NCBI RefSeq assembly: GCF_000467855.2
Contig: NZ_KI259258.1
Coordinates: forward strand, 48,722 to 81,902
DNA: 33,181 bases
Reading direction: 5' to 3'
Source of the DNA: Porphyromonas sp. oral taxon 278 str. W7784
GTDB lineage: Bacteria > Bacteroidota > Bacteroidia > Bacteroidales > Porphyromonadaceae
Under the pieces are notes generated by a model. That model did no database searches. It was not told the origin of the DNA and saw only the letters and a list, made by a program, of their open reading frames with translations. A program made the translations under genes and the position numbers. Numbering within the stretch: position 1 is the stretch's first letter; each line of letters opens with the position of its first letter. Positions 23,527 to 33,054 of this stretch are shown piece after piece.

Positions 23527-25974
23527 ATGAGAAAGAAATATAGAACTGACGAAATGACAGCAGAGGACCAGCAACACGTACTCGCTATCCCTGTCCTCGC
23601 TACCTATGGTGAGGAAGATAGCTTTGCTCTTCCCGCCGAAGAGCAGGTAGACGAACTTCCCTTGATCGCCCTGCGCAACATGTCGATCTTCCCTGGTACC
23701 CTGGTACCCATCCTCGTGGGTCGCAAGAAGTCCATGCAGGTCATCCGTCAGGCAGAGAAGGATAATAAGTACTTCGGCGTCGTCACCCAGCGGGATGCCG
23801 GCATCGAAGACCCCAAGCTCGAAGACCTCTATACCGTCGGTACCGTCGTAGAGGTATCGCAGATCATCGAACTGCCCTCAGGGGAGATCTCGGCCATCCT
23901 CAGAGGTCGCCAGCGCTTCACCCTAGGGAGCCTCACACAGGAAGATCCCTATCTGTCGGGGAAGATCAAGCTCCTTGACGATACTTCTATAGGAGAGTCG
24001 ACCGAAGAGGAGTTTAAGGCCCTCACAGACTTGATCCATGAGCGTACGCTGGGCTTCCTCGAGAAGATCGCCCCCAGTGCACCTGCGGGCTTCCTTGAGA
24101 CCATCCGTTCGGTCAAGAATAGAGCCTATATCATCCACCTATCCGCTTCACTCCTGCAGGTCTCTACGGAGGTCCGTCAGGAGATGCTCGAGGCTGAGGA
24201 TCTCTCCATCCGTGGTCTTCGGGTGCTTGCCCAGCTTCAGGCCCATATACAGGAGAGCGACATCAAGGAGTCGATCCTCTCACGTACTCGGCAGGAGATG
24301 GACCAGCAGCAGCGTGAGTACTTCCTCCAGCAGCAGATGCGTACCATCCAGGACGAGCTAGGTACGGGCGCTAGTGCTGATGATGAGATCGAAGAGCTCC
24401 GCAAGAAGGGCGCAGACAAGCTCTGGAGTGACGCCGTAGCAGAGACCTTCGAGAAGGAGCTCCGCAAGGCAGAGCGCCTCAACCCCCAGAGCCCTGACTT
24501 CTCGGTACAGATGCAGTACCTGCGTACCATCGTAGATCTCCCCTGGGGCGTCTACAGTCAGGACAACTTTGACCTCAAGGGGGCTAAGGAGATCCTTGAC
24601 CGAGAGCACTACGGCCTCGACCGAGTCAAGGAGCGTATCCTTGAGCATCTAGCTGTGCTGAAGCTCAAGGGCGACATGAAGTCCCCCATCCTCTGTCTCT
24701 ACGGCCCTCCAGGGGTAGGTAAGACCTCACTGGGGAGAAGCGTAGCAGAGAGCCTCGGCCGTCAATATGTGCGTATCTCCCTCGGAGGGGTACATGACGA
24801 AGCAGAGATACGTGGCCATCGTCGTACCTACATCGGTGCGATGAGTGGACGTATCATCCAGAGCCTGCAGAAGGCTGGTACTTCTAATCCTGTCTTCGTC
24901 CTTGACGAGATAGATAAGCTCTCGAGTGACTACAAGGGTGACCCAGCCTCTGCCCTGCTTGAGGTCCTCGATCCAGAGCAGAATACGACCTTCCACGACA
25001 ATTACCTCGACATAGACTATGACCTGTCGAAGGTGCTCTTCATCGCTACGGCAAACAATATCTCTACCATTCCTCAGGCCCTGCGTGACCGTATGGAGCT
25101 CATCGAAGTCACGGGATATATCGCCGAAGAGAAGCTGAAGATCGCCGAGCAACACCTTGTCCCCAAGGAAGCCAAGGAGCATGGGCTGAAGCTCGAGGAT
25201 ATCCACTTCGCTCCTGGTGCACTTGACCTGATCATCGAGGAGTACACCCGTGAGAGTGGTGTCCGCTCCCTGACGAAGAAGATCGCCGCCGTCATGCGTA
25301 AGTTGGCTTGGGCTGTCGCTGCCGAAGAGCAGCTCCCTGCAGAGATCACCCCCGAGCTCGTCCGTGAGTATCTAGGGAAGACTATCTATTCACGGGATAA
25401 GTACCAGGGTAATGAGCACCCAGGTGTCGTCGTGGGTCTTGCTTGGACCAGCGTTGGTGGAGAGATCCTCTTCATCGAGAGTAGCCTTCAGCCAGGACAG
25501 AACGGTAAGCTCATCCTCACCGGTAGTCTCGGTGATGTGATGAAGGAGTCGGCAACGATCGCCCTCAGCTATATCCGTGCCCATGCTCCCCAGCTAGGCA
25601 TCGATCTGGAGCAACTCAAGGATAAGGAGATCCATATCCATGTACCCGAAGGAGCTATCCCTAAGGACGGGCCTAGTGCAGGGATCACGATGGTCACCTC
25701 CCTCGTGTCGGCCATCACCCGACGCAAGGTGCGTGCTCATCTGGCGATGACAGGGGAGATCACCCTGAGGGGTAAGGTCCTTCCTGTCGGAGGGATCAAG
25801 GAGAAGATCCTCGCTGCTAAGCGCTCGGGGATCACCGACATCATCCTCTGCCGTGAGAATGAGAAGGACATACTCGAGATCAAGGATCATTACCTCGAGG
25901 GCCTGACCTTCCACTACGTCGATGAGATCACCGAGGTGCTCGCCTTCGCCCTCCTTGACGAAGTAGTTGAGTAG
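23527..25974 (+). CDS. lon: ATP-dependent protease Lon
   Basis: This is a cytoplasmic AAA+ serine protease that degrades misfolded and regulatory proteins. The 815-residue protein has a Lon substrate-binding domain (about 42-250, beginning [18 protein letters not shown]). The AAA+ module has Walker A GPPGVGKT (393-400, Lys399) and Walker [10 protein letters not shown]. The protease domain has catalytic Ser717 in [11 protein letters not shown] and Lys760 in IKEKILAA, spaced 43 residues apart as in E. coli Lon. The ATG at 23527 begins MRKKYRTDE; a second Met ten residues in is an alternative start. No typical -7 box was seen in the 117-nt upstream gap. A hairpin follows the gene. Confidence 0.97.
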   Translation: MRKKYRTDEMTAEDQQHVLAIPVLATYGEEDSFALPAEEQVDELPLIALRNMSIFPGTLVPILVGRKKSMQVIRQAEKDNKYFGVVTQRDAGIEDPKLEDLYTVGTVVEVSQIIELPSGEISAILRGRQRFTLGSLTQEDPYLSGKIKLLDDTSIGESTEEEFKALTDLIHERTLGFLEKIAPSAPAGFLETIRSVKNRAYIIHLSASLLQVSTEVRQEMLEAEDLSIRGLRVLAQLQAHIQESDIKESILSRTRQEMDQQQREYFLQQQMRTIQDELGTGASADDEIEELRKKGADKLWSDAVAETFEKELRKAERLNPQSPDFSVQMQYLRTIVDLPWGVYSQDNFDLKGAKEILDREHYGLDRVKERILEHLAVLKLKGDMKSPILCLYGPPGVGKTSLGRSVAESLGRQYVRISLGGVHDEAEIRGHRRTYIGAMSGRIIQSLQKAGTSNPVFVLDEIDKLSSDYKGDPASALLEVLDPEQNTTFHDNYLDIDYDLSKVLFIATANNISTIPQALRDRMELIEVTGYIAEEKLKIAEQHLVPKEAKEHGLKLEDIHFAPGALDLIIEEYTRESGVRSLTKKIAAVMRKLAWAVAAEEQLPAEITPELVREYLGKTIYSRDKYQGNEHPGVVVGLAWTSVGGEILFIESSLQPGQNGKLILTGSLGDVMKESATIALSYIRAHAPQLGIDLEQLKDKEIHIHVPEGAIPKDGPSAGITMVTSLVSAITRRKVRAHLAMTGEITLRGKVLPVGGIKEKILAAKRSGITDIILCRENEKDILEIKDHYLEGLTFHYVDEITEVLAFALLDEVVE

Positions 25975-25995
25975 AGCCACGGGTGAGTAAGGTCG

Positions 25996-26037
25996 CCTTC
26001 GCAGGGAGGTCTTAGCCCCCTTCCTACCCTGCGAAGG
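25996..26037 (+). terminator. Hairpin terminator after lon
   Basis: A perfect 11-bp stem (25996-26006 with 26027-26037) with a 20-nt loop starts 21 nt after the lon stop codon. There is no T-run after it. Confidence 0.65.
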
Positions 26038-26059
26038 GGACAAATAGCACGAAGTAGAC

Positions 26060-26067
26060 TAACTTTG
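26060..26067 (+). promoter_or_regulatory. -7 promoter box almost touching the NMAD1 start
   Basis: TAACTTTG matches TAnnTTTG and ends only 7 nt before the ATG at 26075. If it is used at normal spacing, the mRNA would have almost no leader. Confidence 0.55.
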
Positions 26068-26074
26068 TAGCTCT

Positions 26075-26632
26075 ATGGAACTAAGCAAGCATAATACGGA
26101 GCAAGAATGTCGTGCCATCCTCAGCCACTGTCGGGAGCTCTTCGAGAAGAAGCTCCACGACTACGGCTCCGCATGGCGTATCCTTCGCCCAGAGTCCTTG
26201 ACCGATCAGATCTATATCAAGGCCGAGCGCATACGTAGCCTGCAGATCAATGGCTATGCAGCTGTCGACGAAGGGGTAGAGCCCGAGTTCGTCGGGATCA
26301 TCAATTACGGCATCATAGGGATGATACAGCTCGAGCGAGGCGCTGTCTCTGCTCCTGACCTCTCTCCCGAGGAAGCACTTCGTGAATACGACCGCTACGC
26401 CGAGAAGACGCTCCAGCTCATGCTTGCTAAGAACCACGACTATGGGGAGGTCTGGCGCAATATGCGTGTCACCTCCATGACTGACCTCATCCTCTCGAAG
26501 GTGCACCGCACGAAGCAGATCGAAGACCTACGAGGGGAGACCTTCGTCTCCGAGGGCATCGAAGCCAACTATATGGATATGGTGAACTATGCCCTCTTCT
26601 GCCTGATTAAGCTCAATAGCACTGAAGCGTGA
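26075..26632 (+). CDS. NMAD1/DUF1599 domain protein, internally duplicated
   Basis: The 185-residue protein contains two copies of one domain. Copy 1 has HDYGSAWRILRPESLTDQI (residues 28-46) and copy 2 has HDYGEVWRNMRVTSMTDLI (121-139), offset by 93 residues. Each is followed by a KxxR...I helix and a final VNY/INY helix. The family is DUF1599, also called nucleotide modification associated domain 1; its activity is unproven, and similar folds act on nucleotides. In Bacteroidetes it regularly precedes the DoxX and tpiA genes, as here. The next gene's GTG overlaps this stop codon. The promoter box at 26060 lies unusually close to the start. Confidence 0.88.
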   Translation: MELSKHNTEQECRAILSHCRELFEKKLHDYGSAWRILRPESLTDQIYIKAERIRSLQINGYAAVDEGVEPEFVGIINYGIIGMIQLERGAVSAPDLSPEEALREYDRYAEKTLQLMLAKNHDYGEVWRNMRVTSMTDLILSKVHRTKQIEDLRGETFVSEGIEANYMDMVNYALFCLIKLNSTEA

Positions 26633-27927
26633 TCCATCCAAGACATACCCTTGCAGAGGTCGCCCGAGTGATCGTCGGTCTTGTCTTTGTTCTCTCTGGA
26701 CTCCTCAAGGCTGTAGATCCCGTGGGCACAGCACTGAAGATCGGGCAGTACCTTACCCCTATCCTCGATGTGCACGGACCTAAGGGAGAGGTCTTCACTC
26801 TAGTCATATCCTTCATCCTCTGTGGCTCCGAGTTCCTGCTCGGAGCTTTCCTGCTTATGGGTGTCTACCGTAAGCTTTGCGCCCGCCTCTCCCTACTCTT
26901 CATGCTGGTGATGACGGCGGTGTCGCTCTACTCTGTGCTGGCACATCCTGTCTCGGACTGCGGTTGCTTCGGAGATGCTATACGCCTGACACCACTGGAG
27001 ACCTTCCTGAAAAACCTCATCCTCCTACCCCTCTCCTTCCTTGTCCTCCGGGATGCTCGTGCCCTGAGGCATCTGTACTCTCGACGTGAGCGCTGGGTAC
27101 CTGCTATCCTTGCTGTCGTAGGGATCATCTACTTCATGGTGAATAACTACCGGCACCTGCCCTACCGAGACTTCCGACCCTATAGTATAGGTACGGACCT
27201 ACGTCGTGCTATAGTTCAGGAGGAGGAAGAGCTCCAGAAGGCGCTTATTGGTTCGACGAAGTACCTCTACAAGAAGGGCGGTGAGTCGAAGGCATTTGAT
27301 GCCACGAATCTCCCCGATAGCAGCTGGACCTTCGTCGAGGCACAGCAGGACACACGCCTCGTAGACTACCTGCCGAAGTATGACTTCTCCCCGCTGGATA
27401 GCACAGGGCAGTCAGTAGCTCAGGAGCTCCTTGAGGGGAAGGGTATCACACTCTTGCTCCTTGCTCCCTCGTGGCGCACTGCTAGTCAGAGTGTCATCGA
27501 CGAGGTAGCCGAGCTCTACCAAGAGAGCCTAGCTCTCGGGTATCACTTCTATGGGGTCAGTGCCTCCACCAGTGAGGAGACCGCCGAATGGCGCTATCAG
27601 ACGGGAGCCTCCTATCCGATGCTCCAGCTCGACGCCACACCTATCCGCACCATCATCCGCTCACAGCCGGGGCTCGTCGTCCTTCGTGACGGGCGGATCA
27701 TCGACAAGCGTGCTTACGCTGACTTCCCTTCGGTGGAGAACGTGAGCCACTATCTCAAGGGCCTTCAAGACACCGAAGCTCCCCTTCCTTCGCCTAGCGC
27801 TACACGTACCTACCTCTTGTGGGCGTGGGCTGGGCTTCTCCTCCTTGGCTTCCTCCGCTTCTGGGCTAGGAAGCTTCATCTGACGATCCATCTTCACCTG
27901 AAGAAACGTTTACATTTACCTCAATAA
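26629..27927 (+). CDS. DoxX/MauE-family membrane protein with thioredoxin-like C-terminus
   Basis: The 432-residue inner-membrane protein starts with GTG overlapping the upstream TGA (GTGA). Four helices lie at about 11-29, 55-78, 85-106 and 125-142, and a fifth at about 158-175. The motif VSDCGCFGD (Cys111, Cys113) is shared with MauE-like redox proteins and may handle electrons or disulfides. A soluble domain at about 190-390 looks thioredoxin-like (GITLLLLAPSW, then ASYPMLQLD and GLVVLRDGRII) but has no CxxC pair. A last helix and a basic tail close the protein. The order NMAD1 - DoxX - tpiA is conserved in the phylum. Biochemical role unknown. Confidence 0.88.
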   Translation: MIHPRHTLAEVARVIVGLVFVLSGLLKAVDPVGTALKIGQYLTPILDVHGPKGEVFTLVISFILCGSEFLLGAFLLMGVYRKLCARLSLLFMLVMTAVSLYSVLAHPVSDCGCFGDAIRLTPLETFLKNLILLPLSFLVLRDARALRHLYSRRERWVPAILAVVGIIYFMVNNYRHLPYRDFRPYSIGTDLRRAIVQEEEELQKALIGSTKYLYKKGGESKAFDATNLPDSSWTFVEAQQDTRLVDYLPKYDFSPLDSTGQSVAQELLEGKGITLLLLAPSWRTASQSVIDEVAELYQESLALGYHFYGVSASTSEETAEWRYQTGASYPMLQLDATPIRTIIRSQPGLVVLRDGRIIDKRAYADFPSVENVSHYLKGLQDTEAPLPSPSATRTYLLWAWAGLLLLGFLRFWARKLHLTIHLHLKKRLHLPQ

Positions 27928-27944
27928 ATCTCTATTACTAAGCA

Positions 27945-28703
27945 ATGAGAAAGAATATCGTAGCTGGGAACTGGAAGATGAACAAGACCCTCTCCGAGGG
28001 GATCTCCTTCATCAACGAACTCAAGGCAGCACTCGCAGGCAAGAGCCTCTCCTGTGACGTCATCATCGGCGCACCCTTCATCCACCTAGCGTCCATCGCT
28101 AAGGAAGCAGAAGGTAGCCCTGTAGCTATCGCTGCTGAGAACTGTGCAAACAAGGCCGAAGGTGCCTATACCGGCGAAGTGTCTGCAGCGATGGTCGCCT
28201 CTACGGGCGCTCGCTACGTCATCCTCGGACACAGTGAGCGTCGTGCTTACTACCACGAAGATGGTGCTATCCTCACCGAGAAGGTACGCCTGGCGCTGGA
28301 CAATGGTCTTGCTCCTATCTTCTGCATCGGCGAAGTCAAGGAAGAGCGTGAAGCTTCGAAGCACTTCGAAGTAGTAGAAGCTCAGCTCGAAGAGGCAGTC
28401 TTCAGCCTCTCTGCAGAGGACTTCAAGAAGGTCATCCTCGCTTACGAACCTGTCTGGGCTATCGGTACGGGCCTCACCGCTACATCGGCTCAGGCTCAGG
28501 AGATCCACGCACACATCCGTAGCCTCATCGCTAAGAAGTACGGTGCTGAGATCGCTGAGAATACCACCATCCTCTACGGTGGTAGCTGCAACGGGGGCAA
28601 CGCTAAGGAGCTCTTCTCTCAGCCCGACGTCGATGGTGGTCTCATCGGTGGTGCTTCGCTCGCCGTGGACAAGTTCCTCCCCATCATCGAAGCCTTCAAC
28701 TAA
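27945..28703 (+). CDS. tpiA: Triosephosphate isomerase
   Basis: This enzyme interconverts dihydroxyacetone phosphate and glyceraldehyde-3-phosphate, feeding the dehydrogenase encoded at the window's left end. The 252 residues form the usual TIM barrel. Catalytic residues are Lys11 in GNWKMN, His96 in ILGHSERR and Glu168 in [11 protein letters not shown]. The phosphate-binding loop reads [13 protein letters not shown], with Cys where Val is more usual. Codon use is biased as in gap (GCT, GTC, AAG), which suggests high expression. It starts 17 nt after the DoxX gene stop, probably on the same transcript. Confidence 0.98.
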   Translation: MRKNIVAGNWKMNKTLSEGISFINELKAALAGKSLSCDVIIGAPFIHLASIAKEAEGSPVAIAAENCANKAEGAYTGEVSAAMVASTGARYVILGHSERRAYYHEDGAILTEKVRLALDNGLAPIFCIGEVKEEREASKHFEVVEAQLEEAVFSLSAEDFKKVILAYEPVWAIGTGLTATSAQAQEIHAHIRSLIAKKYGAEIAENTTILYGGSCNGGNAKELFSQPDVDGGLIGGASLAVDKFLPIIEAFN

Positions 28704-28722
28704 TCCCTTCCCTACAGTATAT

Positions 28723-28759
28723 CCCCCGAGGAGGCTACTTCTCTAGCCTGCTCTGGGGG
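28723..28759 (+). terminator. Hairpin after tpiA
   Basis: Stem pieces 28723-28730 with 28751-28759 (one bulge) and 28732-28737 with 28744-28749 enclose a 6-nt loop. It lies 20 nt after the tpiA stop and has no strong T-run, so it is more likely a partial terminator or an mRNA-stabilising structure before the SPOR gene. The rest of the 28704-28839 gap is featureless. Confidence 0.5.
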
Positions 28760-28839
28760 CTATTGCTTCTCGCCCCTTCTCTACGATAGGCTCCCGAGCC
28801 TACCCTCCTCCTATCCTCATCCGCTACCTTCAGCACGCT

Positions 28840-29376
28840 ATGGCAAGACGATATCTGCGGTCACTGATGCTCCTTCTCTTGGCCGTCCCTCTTATCCACG
28901 TCGCATCTGCTCAGACTTCACCCGAGAAGATGCGCCCACGCAATATACTAGAGGCTCTTGAGCAGATCAATCCAGGTGAAGGCTTTGTGACGATCCTACA
29001 GGATCCGGACCTTCGTGGTATCATCGGCAGTGCACCTGCACCTCGCACGCCGGGAGTCCTAGGCCGAGATGGCAACTACTCCATCCTCTACGGCTACCGA
29101 GTACAGGTCTTCAATAGCAATCTCCCTAATGCTAAGAGCGAAGCCTATGCCCGTGCCGAGGCTGTGCGTCAGGTAGCGCCGACGCTCAGTAGCTACATTA
29201 CCTTCCGTGCACCCTTCTGGCGTCTGACGGTGGGGAACTTCGCCACACAGGAGGAGGCTCGCCAAGCACGTGCTCGTCTGGTGACTGTCCTGCCTGCCTG
29301 GGGACGTGAGTCCTATGTAGTCCGTGAGAAAGTACGTATCCTCAACTATACTGCCCCCCATGCCCCAGAAGAATAG
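28840..29376 (+). CDS. SPOR domain-containing exported protein
   Basis: The 178-residue protein has a signal peptide ending in VASA-QTS (cleavage near residue 24). A linker region follows, then a C-terminal SPOR domain (about 84-165: [20 protein letters not shown], then [20 protein letters not shown]). SPOR domains bind denuded glycan strands of peptidoglycan, usually at division sites, so the protein probably acts in the periplasm. It lacks a lipobox. Its end overlaps the folE start by 17 nt, suggesting coupled translation, although the two functions are unrelated. The location between tpiA and folE is conserved in Bacteroidales. Confidence 0.9.
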   Translation: MARRYLRSLMLLLLAVPLIHVASAQTSPEKMRPRNILEALEQINPGEGFVTILQDPDLRGIIGSAPAPRTPGVLGRDGNYSILYGYRVQVFNSNLPNAKSEAYARAEAVRQVAPTLSSYITFRAPFWRLTVGNFATQEEARQARARLVTVLPAWGRESYVVREKVRILNYTAPHAPEE

Positions 29377-29986
29377 CCTCCCTGATCCCACCACCCTCTC
29401 CCTGCGTACTCCCGAGGACGAAGCGAGGGAGACGGCCCTACGTCACCACTATCAGGAGATCCTTCGGCTCTTAGGGGAAGACCCTGAGCGTGAAGGGCTC
29501 ATCAAGACTCCGGAGCGTGTAGCTAAGGCGATGGAGTTCCTGACGTCGGGGATGCGACAAGACCCTAAGGAGATCCTCCGCTCGGCGATGTTCCGCGAGG
29601 AATACCGACAGATGGTCATCGTCAAGGACATTGACTTCTATTCGCTCTGTGAGCACCATATCCTCCCCTTCTTCGGCAAGGTACACGTCGGCTATATCCC
29701 TAATGGGTATATCACGGGACTCTCCAAGCTCCCCCGTATCGTCGATGTCTTCGCTCGTCGCCTGCAGGTACAGGAGCGTCTGACGACGCAGATCAAGGAC
29801 TGCATCCAGGAGGCACTCAATCCTCTTGGGGTGATCGTCGTCATCGAAGCCCAGCACATGTGCATGCAGATGCGTGGGGTGGAGAAGCAGAATTCCTTCA
29901 CGACCACTAGTGACTTCACCGGGGCCTTCCGTGAGGCGAAGACCCGCGAGGAATTCATGCAGCTGATCACGCACCCACGGCGCTAG
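29360..29986 (+). CDS. folE: GTP cyclohydrolase I
   Basis: This enzyme converts GTP to 7,8-dihydroneopterin triphosphate, the first step of folate (and sometimes queuosine) synthesis. The 208-residue protein has zinc ligands Cys97 and His100 in [18 protein letters not shown], with Cys168 in [11 protein letters not shown]. The motif [11 protein letters not shown] contributes to the GTP site. The start at 29360 ([10 protein letters not shown]) is chosen over an in-frame ATG at 29324, which would overlap the SPOR gene by a further 36 nt and adds no family sequence. The C-terminus ends LITHPRR. Family assignment is firm; the exact start is less so. Confidence 0.96.
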   Translation: MPQKNSLPDPTTLSLRTPEDEARETALRHHYQEILRLLGEDPEREGLIKTPERVAKAMEFLTSGMRQDPKEILRSAMFREEYRQMVIVKDIDFYSLCEHHILPFFGKVHVGYIPNGYITGLSKLPRIVDVFARRLQVQERLTTQIKDCIQEALNPLGVIVVIEAQHMCMQMRGVEKQNSFTTTSDFTGAFREAKTREEFMQLITHPRR

Positions 29987-30055
29987 CCTCCGTTTCCCTC
30001 CTTCCCTTTCCCCGCTTGATCACCTTCCCTCTCGGGTAAGGACGAGGACGGAAAT

Positions 30056-30074
30056 GAGCGGAAAAAGACCGCTC
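30056..30074 (+). terminator. Short hairpin after folE
   Basis: A 6-bp stem (gagcgg at 30056-30061 with ccgctc at 30069-30074) lies 70 nt after the folE stop and is followed by TTCTC. It is weak as a terminator on its own. The remaining 29987-30153 gap holds nothing else recognised. Confidence 0.4.
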
Positions 30075-30153
30075 TTCTCAAGGGGGCTTTTCCTTGGGGT
30101 TCTTCCCCGTAGAATCATCCCCTTCGAGACGAGGGTATGGAAGTAGCCAAATA

Positions 30154-30239
30154 AAACCCACAGTAGGTCGTCGATGCGACCCACTGTGGGTCGTCTCGAC
30201 GACCTACCGTAGGTTTTTTCAGCGACCTACCGTAGGTCG
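30154..30239. repeat. Palindromic 23-bp-period repeat cluster E (4 units)
   Basis: Units start at 30154, 30177, 30200 and 30223, exactly 23 bp apart. Spacers are tcgatg, tctcga and tttcag. Unit 2, cgacccactgtgggtcg, is a perfect palindrome in which both members of one pair differ from the usual unit, so symmetry is kept by a compensating change. The cluster lies between convergent folE and ROK genes, before the terminator. Confidence 0.92.
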
Positions 30240-30267
30240 TTTTTTTGCCCCTCAGGAAGGAATGAAA

Positions 30268-30305
30268 AAGCCCCTTCGTAAGTACCAGGACTTACGAAGG
30301 GGCTT
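30268..30305. terminator. Bidirectional terminator between folE and ROK gene
   Basis: A perfect 16-bp stem (30268-30283 with 30290-30305) with a 6-nt loop has an A-run on its left and a T-rich stretch (CCTTTGTTTATTT) on its right. It suits termination in both directions between convergent genes. Confidence 0.85.
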
Positions 30306-30402
30306 CCTTTGTTTATTTGTGCTCTAGGCTACTCTTGACCACCCTCGTTCCTAGCTAGGGGAAGGGGCGACGAGCGAGCGAAGGTGAGGGCAGGTGATCC
30401 GT

Positions 30403-31626
30403 CTACTTAGCTGGCTCTGCGAAGCGACGGGAGCGGGCGAGCATACACGCTCCGATGAGCCCTGCTCGGTCGCCTAGGGTCGCTGTGCGTATCTGCGTGT
30501 CTCGGGTGACGACGCTCATCGAATAGATACGGATCGAAGCCTCGATCTGCTGGGTGAGGTAGCCTCCATCATCGGCGAGACTTCCCCCGATGATGACGAG
30601 TTCGGGGTTGAAGACATTGACGAGGTTCGCCACCTGCTTACCGAGCTCTCGGCCGAGTTCGCTCAGTACCTGCAGGCAGAGCATATCCTCTTGAGCGCAG
30701 GCGCTGACTAGGTCGGCCATCTTCAGTGTCCGCCCTGAGTTGACGATCGAAGAGAGGATAGAGCTCTCACCGGCACGTATGCGCTCCTGGACCTTGCGGC
30801 ACATAGCCTGACCGCTGACTTCTGTCTCGAGACAGCCCTTCTTACCACAGTGGCAGAGGATCTGATTGTCGAAGGCCGAGATGTGACCAAATTCCCCAGA
30901 GAAGCCCGACTTCCCGAAGTAGATCTGCTTGTCGAGGATGATGCCGAGCCCGAGCCCCCAACTGATGTTCACATAGAGCGCGGAGCTGATGTTGCTGTCC
31001 TTAGTACAGCCGGCTGTGAATTCGCCGAACGCCATGCCTCGGGTGTCGTTGTCGATAGATACCCTCAGAGCGAGCTTACTGCTCAGGATCTCCGACAGGG
31101 GGCGATCGCCGAAGAAGTTGAATAGGCTGTAGCTGTGACCTGTGACGGGATTGATACGCCCAGGTAGATTGACGTTGATGTTGAGGATCTCTTTGGGCTG
31201 GATGCCATGACGGGTGATGAAGCCACGGATCTCCTTGCAGATCGCTTCGAGTGCCTCGGGGGTATTCTCCAGGCTAAACGGGATGTCGTAGTCAGCACAG
31301 ATCAGTTCGCTCTGCAGGTTGATCAGGCCGATATGGATGTAGGAGCGCTTGATATCTACGCCGATGAAGTACCCCCCTTCAGGATCGAGCCCGAAGAGTA
31401 GGGGGAAGCGTCCGACACCGATCTCAAGCTTCCCTTGCTCCTGGATGCAACCACCGTCTTGTAGCTCTTGAAGGATCTTGGAGGCAGTAGGCACACTGAC
31501 ATAGAGCTCCTTGGCGATGTCGGTCATCGTCGCCGTCTTGTGCTGGAGGAGGTAATTGATGACACGGAGCTTGTGCAGCCCCTTCTTGGTCTCCTGGCTC
31601 AGGTCGTCGAGTAGTTTGGATGTCAT
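30403..31626 (-). CDS. ROK-family transcriptional regulator/sugar kinase
   Basis: The 407-residue protein has an N-terminal winged helix-turn-helix (about 20-62: MTDIAKELYVSVPTASKIL) followed by a ROK domain. The ROK zinc site is present as GEFGHISAFD with CHCGKKGC (His248, Cys258, Cys260, Cys265). The phosphate loop reads GVDIKRSYI instead of the kinase pattern DxGGT. The sugar-contact segment SIDNDTRG keeps Asp194. The HTH and altered loop favour a NagC/XylR-type repressor that senses a sugar over an active kinase. It lies 34 nt after the helicase gene on the same strand with no promoter box between, so it is probably cotranscribed. The target sugar and genes are not visible here. Confidence 0.9.
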   Translation of the reverse strand: MTSKLLDDLSQETKKGLHKLRVINYLLQHKTATMTDIAKELYVSVPTASKILQELQDGGCIQEQGKLEIGVGRFPLLFGLDPEGGYFIGVDIKRSYIHIGLINLQSELICADYDIPFSLENTPEALEAICKEIRGFITRHGIQPKEILNINVNLPGRINPVTGHSYSLFNFFGDRPLSEILSSKLALRVSIDNDTRGMAFGEFTAGCTKDSNISSALYVNISWGLGLGIILDKQIYFGKSGFSGEFGHISAFDNQILCHCGKKGCLETEVSGQAMCRKVQERIRAGESSILSSIVNSGRTLKMADLVSACAQEDMLCLQVLSELGRELGKQVANLVNVFNPELVIIGGSLADDGGYLTQQIEASIRIYSMSVVTRDTQIRTATLGDRAGLIGACMLARSRRFAEPAK

Positions 31627-31660
31627 AGAGGATAGGTGCTAGAGGTGTGGTGGTGGGGGA

Positions 31661-33025
31661 CTACTGCTGAGGCTCCTTCTTGCCTGCTGAGCCCTGTAGA
31701 CGGGGCTTGCCACGTCCTGGGCGTTTGTTACGGCTCTGGTGCTTCTGTTGCTCCTGACCCGACTGCTGATGCGTGTCCTTAGGAGCGTGCTCACGGGAGC
31801 GACCACCGCCCTTGCCCTTGCCTCCACCGTGGCGTGAAGGACCTCCACGACCTCGCTCGGGACGGCGGTGTGGCTCATAGGCGGGTGTCGGGCCGAAGTC
31901 TGCGTCGACGGGGATCTTGTATATGGTCTTCTCGAGGAACTCCTCTATGCGCCCAAAGCCGGGTTGCTCCTTCTCACTGACGAAGGTGATCGCCAGACCC
32001 TCGTCATTGCCCCCACGGGCGGTACGACCGATGCGGTGTACGTAGTCCTCGGGGTCATGTGGGATATCGTAGTTGATGACCATGCGGATGCTATCGATAT
32101 CGATGCCTCGGGCTACGACGTCGGTAGCTACGAGGAGGTCGACATTGCCCGCCTTGAAGCTACGCATCACTTCCTCACGCTTCTCCTGAGTCAAGTCAGA
32201 GTGCATCTGCTCGACTCGTATGTCGAGACGGGAGAGGACGGCAGCGAGCTCCTTGACCTTGAGCTTCGAGCTGGAGAAGATGATGGTACGGGTGGGAGGG
32301 GTCTCCTTGAAGAGCTGGGTGAGGATGGGGAGCTTCTGTCGCTCATAGCAGACATAGGCCGACTGGACGATGCTCTCGGGTGGGCGGGAGATGGCCAGCT
32401 CCACCTCTGCGGGGTCTCTGAGGATCGTGCGGGCGAACTTCTTGATCTTGGGGGGCATCGTGGCGGAGAACATCACTCGCTGGCACTCCTTCGGCAGGGC
32501 ATTGTGGATCTGAAGGATATCCTCCTGGAAGCCCATATCCAGCATACGGTCGGCCTCGTCGAGTACGAAGTAAGAGACTCCGGAGAGGTCTGCCTGCTGG
32601 AGGTTCATCAGCGCAAGGAGTCGCCCCGGTGTAGCGATGACGATCTCGGCACCCAGCGCCATACCTCGTCGCTGCTGCTCCCAGGCGATCCCGTCGGTAC
32701 CGCCGTAGATAGCCACGGAGGAGACGGGGAGGAAGTAGGCAAAGCCCTCTACCTGCTGTTCGATCTGGATAGCCAGCTCACGGGTAGGAGCCATGATGAC
32801 GGCGTTGACTTTCTTAGGGTCACCTTCGCCTCGGCTCAGGCGGTTGATGATCGGGAGGAGGTAAGCGGCGGTCTTGCCAGTGCCTGTCTGTGCGCAGGCG
32901 ATCATGTCACGACCTTCGAGGAGGAGAGGGATCGTAGCTTCCTGTACGGGAGAGGTCTCGAAGAAGTTCATGGCCTCTAGGCCATCGAGCACCTCGTCCT
33001 CAAGATCTAGTTCATCGAAATACAT
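31661..33025 (-). CDS. DEAD-box RNA helicase, RhlE-like
   Basis: This 454-residue ATP-dependent RNA helicase likely acts in ribosome assembly, RNA decay or cold adaptation. Motifs in order are Q motif Gln28 (SPVQEATIP), motif I AQTGTGKT (45-52), PTRELA, motif II DEAD in VLDEADRMLDMGF, motif III SAT in MFSATMP, and motif VI HRIGRTARGG. From about residue 385 a Gly/Arg/Lys/Gln-rich disordered tail follows, typical for RNA binding. The ATG at 33025 (MYFDELDLED) is chosen because a TATATTTG promoter box at 33047-33054 overlaps the TTG of a longer frame. The ROK gene follows. Confidence 0.94.
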   Translation of the reverse strand: MYFDELDLEDEVLDGLEAMNFFETSPVQEATIPLLLEGRDMIACAQTGTGKTAAYLLPIINRLSRGEGDPKKVNAVIMAPTRELAIQIEQQVEGFAYFLPVSSVAIYGGTDGIAWEQQRRGMALGAEIVIATPGRLLALMNLQQADLSGVSYFVLDEADRMLDMGFQEDILQIHNALPKECQRVMFSATMPPKIKKFARTILRDPAEVELAISRPPESIVQSAYVCYERQKLPILTQLFKETPPTRTIIFSSSKLKVKELAAVLSRLDIRVEQMHSDLTQEKREEVMRSFKAGNVDLLVATDVVARGIDIDSIRMVINYDIPHDPEDYVHRIGRTARGGNDEGLAITFVSEKEQPGFGRIEEFLEKTIYKIPVDADFGPTPAYEPHRRPERGRGGPSRHGGGKGKGGGRSREHAPKDTHQQSGQEQQKHQSRNKRPGRGKPRLQGSAGKKEPQQ

Positions 33026-33046
33026 AGTCTCTGATTGAGTTATGAG

Positions 33047-33054
33047 CAAATATA
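33047..33054 (-). promoter_or_regulatory. -7 promoter box for the helicase gene
   Basis: TATATTTG on the minus strand matches TAnnTTTG, 21 nt before the ATG at 33025, implying a leader of about 15 nt. The last 127 bases of the window beyond it show no gene. Confidence 0.65.

Noticed and set aside
23523-23528. TATAAT promoter box before lon
   Set aside because: It overlaps the lon start codon itself and is not the -10 type used by the primary sigma factor of Bacteroidetes.
31868-32980. Long plus-strand frame opposite the DEAD-box helicase
   Set aside because: A shadow of a conserved gene; acidic low-complexity translation without a family.
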